Below, piece after piece: positions 6,104 through 11,465 of a stretch of 11,465 nucleotides of DNA. A program made the position numbers and the translations under genes. The notes under the pieces were generated by a model. It made no database searches. It saw only the letters and a program-made list of their open reading frames with translations, and was not told where the DNA came from. Every line of letters starts with the position of its first letter. Positions within the stretch are counted from its first letter, which is position 1. Source of the DNA: DAONDZ01 sp964517555 (GTDB taxonomy: Bacteria; Patescibacteriota; Patescibacteriia; Patescibacteriales; UBA12465); NCBI GenBank assembly GCA_964517555.1, contig CAZFEF010000021.1, positions 1-11,465 of the forward strand. Reading direction: 5' to 3'.

Positions 6104-7393
6104 ATGGCTAATATTTTTATCTACGATGAATTTAGTCCTGAAGATACTGCCATGATGCAGGCTCTTTATTCTCGCAGCCCCAAAAGCGTTACTGAGCATG
6201 TCGAAAAAGTTAAAAGCAGTGGCAGTGGCAAGTTTATGGAAACCTACTACGTCGGTTATGGCCACGCCAGTATCGCCGATTGCGGCTCCACTACTATCTT
6301 TATCGAAGGTCTTAGCATTCTAGCCGACAAAGCTATTCAAGACTGGCAAATGTACTCTGGCCAGGAAACCAGCACTCGCTATGTCGACATGAGCCAACAA
6401 CCAATTATCGACCCCTTAAATACTCCGGCTTCTCAGGAGATTATAAAAAGCTGGATGGATTTCTACATTGCCGCCCAATTACCAGTCCAAGATTACCTCA
6501 GAAACAAATACCCCAAAAAATCAGATGAGGATGAAGCTGTCTATGAAAAAGCCATCAAGGCTCGCACTTTTGATATTACTCGTGGCTTTTTGCCAGCCGG
6601 AATCACTACTCAGTTAAGCTGGCACACCAATCTGCGTCAAGCACATGATAAATTATCTCTAATGCGCCATAACCCGCTAAAAGAAGTTAGCGAATTAGCA
6701 GAAAGAATGCTAAAACAACTACAAGAAAAATATCCGCATAGCTTCAGCCATAAACTATACCCAGAGCAAGAAGAATACCGTCAGCAATTAATGGCTGAAT
6801 ATAATTTCTTTAAACCTACCGAAGCCGTCCCCTTCCGCTTGACCACCGCTATTTCAAATGAACAATTAAAGCCATACCAAAAAATCATTGATCAGCGACC
6901 TCCCAGGACTAATCTTCCTTTGTTTTTAGAGGAACTAGGAATAATCACTTTCGACTTTCTCTTAGACTATGGTTCGTTCCGCGATGTCCAACGTCATCGT
7001 CATGGCTTGTGCCGAATGCCGCTTCTGGACATGACCCAAGGATTCAATTCTTGGTATTTAAACGAATTGCCCACCGATCTCCAAGAAACAGCCAAAAAGC
7101 TGATCGCCGATCAAAAATTAGCAATTGACAATCTAGAAACTACCGCCGAAATCAAGCAATATTACACCGCTATGGGCTTCAACGTTCCCTGCCGGATCAG
7201 CTATGGCCTGCCAGCCACAGTCTATGTCACCGAGCTACGCAGTGGCAAGCTGGTCCATCCCACCTTACGTCAAATAGCCCTGCAAATGCGCCAAGCATTA
7301 GTTGAAAAATTCCCAACCCTAACCCTGCACTGCGACTTAGATCCAGATGATTGGGATGTCCGCCGCGGACTACAAGATATTGTTAAAAAATAA
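6104..7393 (+). CDS. thyX: tandem-domain ThyX-like (FAD-dependent thymidylate synthase) protein
   Basis: A 429-aa protein, about twice the length of normal ThyX (roughly 215-250 aa), which methylates dUMP to dTMP using methylene-tetrahydrofolate, FAD and NADPH. Two Thy1-like halves are visible. Half one (about 1-215) has YGHASIAD (52-59), SGQETSTRY (85-93), matching the SxNExSxRY part of the ThyX motif, and a C-terminal GFLPAGITTQLSWHTN plus LMRHNPLKEVSELAERM. The RHR expected at 80-82 is replaced by Asp-Trp-Gln. Half two (about 240-429) has RHR at 297-299 followed by HGLCRMPLLD, so it lacks SxNExSxRY, then GLPATVYVTELRSGKLVHPTLRQIA. The two halves thus keep complementary catalytic parts. It lies between dCMP deaminase and nucleotide kinases, so a dTMP-making role is likely. 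A non-catalytic or altered-substrate relative is possible. Confidence 0.8.
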   Translation: MANIFIYDEFSPEDTAMMQALYSRSPKSVTEHVEKVKSSGSGKFMETYYVGYGHASIADCGSTTIFIEGLSILADKAIQDWQMYSGQETSTRYVDMSQQPIIDPLNTPASQEIIKSWMDFYIAAQLPVQDYLRNKYPKKSDEDEAVYEKAIKARTFDITRGFLPAGITTQLSWHTNLRQAHDKLSLMRHNPLKEVSELAERMLKQLQEKYPHSFSHKLYPEQEEYRQQLMAEYNFFKPTEAVPFRLTTAISNEQLKPYQKIIDQRPPRTNLPLFLEELGIITFDFLLDYGSFRDVQRHRHGLCRMPLLDMTQGFNSWYLNELPTDLQETAKKLIADQKLAIDNLETTAEIKQYYTAMGFNVPCRISYGLPATVYVTELRSGKLVHPTLRQIALQMRQALVEKFPTLTLHCDLDPDDWDVRRGLQDIVKK

Positions 7394-7401
7394 TTAATTA
7401 T

Positions 7402-7971
7402 ATGGCTCAAATCATCATCGGTTTAACTGGTCGGATCGCTTGCGGCAAAGGAGTAATCAAAAAGTATTTGATAAAACAGTACCACGCTAAAGACTACCGC
7501 TTCTCTACTATTTTGAGAGATATATTAGACCGTCTGCACCTTGAAACCAGTCGAGAAAACCTGCAATACATCTCCACCACTATTCGACAACATTTTGGTG
7601 AAAGCACTCTAGCCGATGCTATGGCCATTGATATCAGCCAAGATCCGGCCGAATTTGTTGTTATCGACGGCATCCGCCGCATGGCCGATATTCGCAACCT
7701 ACGAGAAATGAACGGCTTCAAGCTGATTAGAGTAGTGGCTAGCGAACAAATCCGCTATGAACGGGCGGTTAAAAGAAATGAAAACCCCGGGGATGATAAA
7801 AAAACCTTGGAAGAATTCCGCGCTGAAGAGAAAGCGGAAACCGAAATGACTATTCCGGAGGTAATGGAACACGCTGATTTTGAAATAATCAACGAAGGAA
7901 CCTTCGACGATTTAGAACAAAGAATCGATGATATTATTAATCTAATTAAGGGGCAATATAACATGAAATAA
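7402..7971 (+). CDS. P-loop nucleotide kinase, dephospho-CoA kinase/UPF0200-like, substrate unknown
   Basis: A 189-aa soluble P-loop protein. The Walker A region is GLTGRIACGKG (7-17), of the GxxxxGKG type seen in adenylate-kinase-like and UPF0200 proteins. A central strand VVIDGIRR (86-93) resembles the DGIR signature of the UPF0200/dephospho-CoA-kinase-like group. Arginines in IRYERAVKR (117-125) and the LEEFRAEEKAE helix (136-146) look like a lid, and the last strand HADFEIINEG precedes a C-terminal helix, as in dephospho-CoA kinases. The gene sits 8 bases after the ThyX-like gene and 2 bases before the MazG-like gene, in an operon of deoxynucleotide enzymes. From context I infer a nucleoside monophosphate or deoxynucleotide kinase, but dephospho-CoA kinase or another role remains open. 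Confidence 0.65.
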   Translation: MAQIIIGLTGRIACGKGVIKKYLIKQYHAKDYRFSTILRDILDRLHLETSRENLQYISTTIRQHFGESTLADAMAIDISQDPAEFVVIDGIRRMADIRNLREMNGFKLIRVVASEQIRYERAVKRNENPGDDKKTLEEFRAEEKAETEMTIPEVMEHADFEIINEGTFDDLEQRIDDIINLIKGQYNMK

Positions 7972-7973
7972 AT

Positions 7974-8303
7974 ATGGATTTTTCTAAATACCAAACCGAA
8001 TCGCGCCAAACCGCTGTCTACCCCGACAAAGATAATAACCTCACTTATACCGTCTTAGGCTTAGCTAGTGAAACCGGCGAAGTAGCGGACAAACTCAAAA
8101 AAATAATCCGCGATCAAAACTACGAAATCACTGAAGCTAATCGTCAGGCGATTGCCGGTGAGTTAGGTGATGTCTTGTGGTATTTGGCACAAACAGCTAC
8201 GGAATTAAAACTAGACCTAGATCAGATAGCCCAAGATAATCTAGAAAAACTATTCTCCCGCCAAGCCAGGAATAAACTGGGTGGCAGTGGTGATAATCGT
8301 TAA
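7974..8303 (+). CDS. MazG-like nucleotide pyrophosphohydrolase
   Basis: A 109-aa all-alpha NTP pyrophosphatase of the MazG superfamily, which hydrolyses (d)NTPs to (d)NMPs and pyrophosphate with Mg2+. The metal-binding pattern ExxE...ExxD is intact: SETGEVADKLKK gives Glu33 and Glu36, and GELGDVLWYLAQ gives Glu63 and Asp66. The size fits the single-domain, dimeric forms rather than the two-domain E. coli MazG. It begins 2 bases after the kinase stop. In this operon a plausible job is turning dCTP or dUTP into dCMP or dUMP for the deaminase and ThyX-like enzymes, or removing damaged nucleotides. The substrate cannot be read from the sequence. Confidence 0.85.
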   Translation: MDFSKYQTESRQTAVYPDKDNNLTYTVLGLASETGEVADKLKKIIRDQNYEITEANRQAIAGELGDVLWYLAQTATELKLDLDQIAQDNLEKLFSRQARNKLGGSGDNR

Positions 8304-8333
8304 AATAGTTAATTTAAATAAACCCGAAGTACT

Positions 8334-8921
8334 ATGGAAAAAGGTAAATTCATCGTCCTTTATGGCATTAACAATTTAGGCAAAACCACTCAGGCTAAAA
8401 TCTTAAATGAAACCATCCAGAAATTAGGGTATCAATCCGAGCACATCAAATACCCGATGTATAATCTGGAACCCACCGGACCGGTGATCAATGATTACCT
8501 GCGACAAGGCAACCCATATGGTCTTAACCCAAGAGAAATCCAAATTTTCTATGCCTTCAACCGTTTTCATTATCAATCCCAGTTGATTAAGAAACTGGAA
8601 TCCGGCATCAATATCGTCGCCGAAGACTACACCGGCACCGGTATCGCCTGGGGAATGGCCAATGGCGTTGATCAGCAATTCCTGCAAGCAATAAATGAAG
8701 GTTTGCTATTACCGGATCTAGCCATTTTAATGGATGGGGAAAGATTTTTGAAAGGAATGGAAAAAACACACACTCACGAAAACGACAGCTCCCTAACCGA
8801 TCGTGCCAGAGCGACTCACTTAAAACTACGGGAAGAATATAATTGGCCGCTGATAAACGCCAATCAGGAAATTCTCCAAGTCCAAGCCGACATCTGGAAA
8901 TTGGTGGCCCCCCTATTCTAA
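8334..8921 (+). CDS. tmk: thymidylate kinase-like protein
   Basis: A 195-aa P-loop kinase predicted to phosphorylate dTMP to dTDP, the last dedicated step towards dTTP. Walker A is GINNLGKTTQ (11-20), matching the EGxDGxGKTTQ of thymidylate kinases with Asn in place of Asp. EPTGPVINDYLRQG (46-59) resembles the TMK segment after the P-loop (REPGGTxxxxxIR). NIVAEDYTGTGIAWG (93-107) aligns with the family's DR[YF]xxSxxAYQ motif, but the usual Asp-Arg is Glu97-Asp98. The lid segment around 138-155 has few arginines. Length (about 200) fits TMK. It is the last gene before the terminator, 30 bases after the MazG-like gene. Deoxynucleoside kinase-like or other NMP kinase activity is possible given the altered motif. 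Confidence 0.75.
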   Translation: MEKGKFIVLYGINNLGKTTQAKILNETIQKLGYQSEHIKYPMYNLEPTGPVINDYLRQGNPYGLNPREIQIFYAFNRFHYQSQLIKKLESGINIVAEDYTGTGIAWGMANGVDQQFLQAINEGLLLPDLAILMDGERFLKGMEKTHTHENDSSLTDRARATHLKLREEYNWPLINANQEILQVQADIWKLVAPLF

Positions 8922-8927
8922 ATCGAC

Positions 8928-8956
8928 AAAAGAGGTAATAAATATGCCTCTTTTTT
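8928..8956 (+). terminator. intrinsic terminator of the nucleotide operon
   Basis: AAAAGAGG (8928-8935) pairs perfectly with CCTCTTTT (8947-8954) around an AT-rich loop. The stem can be extended by a T-G and an A-T pair, and the 3' arm runs into six Ts (8951-8956). It starts 6 bases after the thymidylate kinase stop and separates that operon from gatB. Confidence 0.8.
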
Positions 8957-8958
8957 GA

Positions 8959-8987
8959 TTGCCTTGAGGGGTTTTTTCTGCTAAACT
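8959..8987 (+). promoter_or_regulatory. extended -10 promoter for gatB
   Basis: TTGCCT (8959-8964; 4/6), a 17-base spacer, then TAAACT (8982-8987; 4/6) preceded by TGC to form an extended -10. It comes directly after the terminator. Transcription would begin near 8994, only about two bases ahead of the ATG at 8996, giving a nearly leaderless mRNA. Confidence 0.45.
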
Positions 8988-8995
8988 AGTCATAT

Positions 8996-10480
8996 ATGAA
9001 ATACGAAGTGATTATCGGCTTGGAAATTCATACTGAGCTAAAAACCGCCAGTAAAATGTTTTGCCGTTGCTCCAACTCTGGCCCCCAAGACCGCCCCAAC
9101 ACTAATGTCTGCCCTATCTGCTTGGGACACCCTGGCACTTTGCCCTATGTCAATCAAACGGCAATTGAAATGGCAGTCATCCTAGGACTAGCCTTAAATG
9201 GTGAGATAAATCAAGCCTCTAAATTTGATCGTAAAAACTATTTCTATCCTGACCTGCCCAAGGGCTATCAGATTTCCCAATATGACTTGCCTCTAGTTCA
9301 AAACGCTAAGCTCTCAGTCGATAATCAAGAAATCGCCATTATTCGTCTTCACTTAGAAGAAGACACGGCCAAATTAACTCATCCTCATCAGAAAAACTAC
9401 AGCCTAGCCGACTTTAATCGTTCCGGAGTACCCTTGATTGAGCTAGTAACTGGACCGGTCATTAAAGACGGGGCTACGGCTAAAAAGTTCTGTCAAAAGT
9501 TCCAACAGATACTGCGCTATTTGGATATTAGCGATGCTGACATGGAGAAAGGACAAATGCGTTGTGAGGCCAACATTAGTCTACAAACTCCAGGATCGTT
9601 TGTCATTGAACAAAACGAGGTTCGCCCCCGAAACAACCAAGAGCTTAATGCTAAAGTAGAGGTAAAAAATATCAACTCTTTTAAAGCAGTAGAAAAGGCT
9701 ATCAACTATGAAATCAGCCGCCAAGCAAAAATTCTAGATGAAGCCGGTTTAATCGTGGCCGAAACTAGAGGCTGGAGCGACAGCCAAAACATTACTATCA
9801 GCCAAAGGATAAAAGAGAGCGCCGCTGACTATCGTTATTTCCCTGAGCCTGATATTCCCCCGCTTCATTTGTCAGATGAGATGATTAATGACCTACGAGC
9901 TAAAATAGTGGAACTGCCGGAAGCTAAAACTGAGCGCTTCATTCGTGAATATCAAATAACCCAAGCTCAAGCTGAAATCTTAACCGGGGATAAATACCTA
10001 GCCAACTGGTATGAGCAAGTCATGGCCGAAGTTAAAAATCTAGGAGCTGGTCGTCAAGCCGGACAGACAACAGCCAACTGGATTAACAATGAACTATCCA
10101 AATTCTATCCTTTAAATAATTTCTCGGCAGCAGCTACCAAGGGCAAAATCTCTCCGGTTGGCTTAGCTCAGCTAATAATTCTATTAGAAAACAAAAAAAT
10201 AAACCCAACTGGCGGTCAAAAAATTCTCCGCCACCTGGCTGAACACGGTGGTCAAGCAGGGACAATTATGACCGAACTAGGCTTAGAGCAACTAGTCGAT
10301 CTTGGTGGGATTGAAGGTAAGATCAAAGAGATAATTACTAAATTTCCCGAACAAGTAGCGGCTTATAAAAAAGGCAAAGAAGCTTTACTACAATTTTTCA
10401 TTGGCCAAGCCATGGCCGAAACCAAGGGCCAAGCTAATCCTCAAGAATTAGAAAAACTAATCAAAAAAATATTACAATAA
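8996..10480 (+). CDS. gatB: Asp/Glu-tRNA(Asn/Gln) amidotransferase subunit B
   Basis: A 494-aa subunit of the GatCAB complex, which converts Glu-tRNA(Gln), and often Asp-tRNA(Asn), to the amidated form. GatB binds the tRNA and phosphorylates the carboxylate. The start MKYEVIIGLEIHTELKT is the family's canonical N-terminus. A zinc site is formed by Cys23, Cys25, Cys39 and Cys42 (CRC...CPIC). Catalytic-cradle signatures follow: FDRKNYFYPDLPKGYQISQYD (77-97), NRSGVPLIELVTGP (141-154), VEVKNINSF (221-229) and ADYRYFPEPDIPP (277-289). The C-terminal tRNA-binding YqeY-like domain ends in FFIGQAMAETKGQANP. Residues ~196-218 are longer than in typical GatB. The partners gatA and gatC are not in the window. 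A pilin gene begins one base after the stop. No Shine-Dalgarno is present. Confidence 0.96.
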   Translation: MKYEVIIGLEIHTELKTASKMFCRCSNSGPQDRPNTNVCPICLGHPGTLPYVNQTAIEMAVILGLALNGEINQASKFDRKNYFYPDLPKGYQISQYDLPLVQNAKLSVDNQEIAIIRLHLEEDTAKLTHPHQKNYSLADFNRSGVPLIELVTGPVIKDGATAKKFCQKFQQILRYLDISDADMEKGQMRCEANISLQTPGSFVIEQNEVRPRNNQELNAKVEVKNINSFKAVEKAINYEISRQAKILDEAGLIVAETRGWSDSQNITISQRIKESAADYRYFPEPDIPPLHLSDEMINDLRAKIVELPEAKTERFIREYQITQAQAEILTGDKYLANWYEQVMAEVKNLGAGRQAGQTTANWINNELSKFYPLNNFSAAATKGKISPVGLAQLIILLENKKINPTGGQKILRHLAEHGGQAGTIMTELGLEQLVDLGGIEGKIKEIITKFPEQVAAYKKGKEALLQFFIGQAMAETKGQANPQELEKLIKKILQ

Positions 10481-10481
10481 T

Positions 10482-11465
10482 ATGAGACGAGCTTTCACCC
10501 TAACAGAAATGATGATCTCCATTCTAATTGTCGGGTTAATAACCGCTACGGCTGTAATTTCAGTAGTCCAGGTTCGCATTAAAAATCGTGATACTCAAAA
10601 ATTAACCGATGTTAAAACGATCCAAAGTGCTCTAGAGGCTTATTACCGCGATGAAAATCAATACCCCGCCACCCTAACTTCAGGACAACCGATAACCGGC
10701 TCAACTACTTCCAACACCTATTTAGCAGCCGTACCTAATCCGCCATCTACTCTCGACGGAAATTGTACCTCCTCGGATTACGTTTATTCAACCACAAACG
10801 ACAACCACAGCTATACTCTTCAATTTTGCATAGCCAAGGATATAAATGATGCTGCCGCTGGCAATAACTGTGCTACTCCTAGTGGAATGGCGGCTTGTGG
10901 AGGAGGAGGTGGCGGAGATTTCTCCTGTGGTGATCCTGTTTCCTATGGCGGTGAATCATACCCTACCGTCCAAATTGGTACCCAATGTTGGTTTGCCAAG
11001 AACTTGAATGTTGGCACCAGAGTTGATAGCGCTGATTCAGCTCCTTGCGTTGATGTCTATCCTAATAATGGTTGGTGGTCCTGCCAAGTCAATGATAGCC
11101 AATTAGAAAAATATTGTTACAATAATAATGACAATTATTGCACCACCGATGGCGGATTATATGAATGGGCTGAGGCCCTCCAACTGCCATACCAATGTAA
11201 TTATACTAATTATACTTGCAATGGCACTACCTGCGTCTCCATCGAATATTCCCCAACTTGCGACTATCCTGACCCCACCGTTACTCCTCGCCAAGGCATC
11301 TGTCCCAGCGGCTGGCATTTACCAACCTTTACCGAACTTCAAATCTTAGCCCAAAACGCTGATTCTGGTTGTGATTTAAATTGTTATAATGGTGCTTGTA
11401 ATTGCAGTTCTACTGGTGGCAAGCTAAAAGCTACTGGCAGCCATTCTCCTATTTCTTGGGATGGA
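10482..11465 (+). CDS. type IV pilin-like protein with cysteine-rich FISUMP domain, 3' end beyond window
   Basis: The frame is open from the ATG at 10482 to the window edge: 328 codons, no stop. Residues 1-4 are a very short basic leader (MRRA), then the pilin helix FTLTEMMISILIVGLI with Glu9 as mature Glu5; the cut is predicted at Ala4/Phe5. Residues 25-130 are a pilin domain like that of the 484-aa pilin, sharing TYLA..P..P and SYTL.FC with one Cys pair (95, 116). A six-glycine hinge (140-145) leads to a FISUMP domain: YPTVQIGTQCWFAKNLNVG (160-178), GGLYEWAEAL (224-233), GICPSGWHLPTFTEL (272-286), GGKLKATG (312-319). The head has 17 cysteines between residues 130 and 308, suggesting disulfides and an extracellular location. 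It starts 1 base after gatB stops, so it is probably co-transcribed. The head's ligand is unknown. Confidence 0.9.
   Translation, partial: MRRAFTLTEMMISILIVGLITATAVISVVQVRIKNRDTQKLTDVKTIQSALEAYYRDENQYPATLTSGQPITGSTTSNTYLAAVPNPPSTLDGNCTSSDYVYSTTNDNHSYTLQFCIAKDINDAAAGNNCATPSGMAACGGGGGGDFSCGDPVSYGGESYPTVQIGTQCWFAKNLNVGTRVDSADSAPCVDVYPNNGWWSCQVNDSQLEKYCYNNNDNYCTTDGGLYEWAEALQLPYQCNYTNYTCNGTTCVSIEYSPTCDYPDPTVTPRQGICPSGWHLPTFTELQILAQNADSGCDLNCYNGACNCSSTGGKLKATGSHSPISWDG

Noticed and set aside
8964..8992. Alternative gatB promoter TTGAGG with a 17-base spacer to TAGTCA
   Set aside because: The -10 match is poor; TTGCCT with TGCTAAACT fits better.
10899..10916. GGAGGAGGAGG-like run resembling a strong ribosome binding site
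   Set aside because: It is in frame as the glycine hinge of the FISUMP pilin and no start codon with a plausible gene follows.
11128..11349. 73-codon plus-strand open frame near the window end
   Set aside because: It lies in another frame inside the FISUMP pilin, whose own frame is open throughout and matches a known domain.
1..11465. Recoded UGA (Gly) as in Gracilibacteria/Absconditabacteria
   Set aside because: All genes are complete under the standard code, end with TAA or TAG, and show no in-frame TGA.
1..11465. CRISPR array, tRNA or rRNA gene, insertion sequence or attachment site
   Set aside because: No spaced direct repeats, cloverleaf sequence, transposase motif or terminal inverted repeats were seen. 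Gaps between genes are 133 bases or less.

Overview
The window looks like a piece of a Candidate Phyla Radiation (Patescibacteria, probably Parcubacteria-like) chromosome. This is inferred from the gene set and style, not from a marker gene. There are several type IV pilin-like proteins with the N-terminal signature KAFTLVELL, short and tightly packed operons, divergent forms of common enzymes, almost no Shine-Dalgarno sequences, and TAA as nearly the only stop codon (one TAG, no TGA). UGA is not recoded.

Minus strand, positions 1-5461, transcribed right to left: a small DUF167/YggU protein, three consecutive family 2 glycosyltransferases, a UDP-glucose pyrophosphorylase (galU), then two type IV pilin-like genes. 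The first pilin (484 aa) carries two tandem carbohydrate-binding-like modules and appears to have its own extended -10 promoter inside the 3' end of galU. The second pilin is cut by the window edge after 22 codons. The glycosyltransferases and GalU together suggest synthesis of a cell-surface polysaccharide or glycan.

Positions 5462-5594 form the divergent control region, and the two best promoters are interleaved on opposite strands. This is the longest gene-free stretch; no gap reaches 300 bases.

Plus strand, positions 5595-8921: a deoxypyrimidine nucleotide operon. It holds dCMP deaminase, an unusual double-length ThyX-like protein, a P-loop nucleotide kinase of uncertain substrate, a MazG-like nucleotide pyrophosphohydrolase and a thymidylate kinase-like protein. 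Together they could take dCTP or dCMP through dUMP and dTMP to dTDP. A clear intrinsic terminator follows at 8928-8956.

Plus strand, positions 8996-11465: gatB (glutaminyl-tRNA amidotransferase subunit B), with a promoter so close that the mRNA may be nearly leaderless. One base after its stop begins a pilin-like gene whose C-terminal half is a cysteine-rich FISUMP (Fibrobacter succinogenes major paralogous) domain. This gene is open to the window edge.

The two points most worth following are the tandem ThyX, whose two halves have kept complementary parts of the catalytic motif, and the pair of pilins that share a stalk and glycine hinge but carry unrelated heads.
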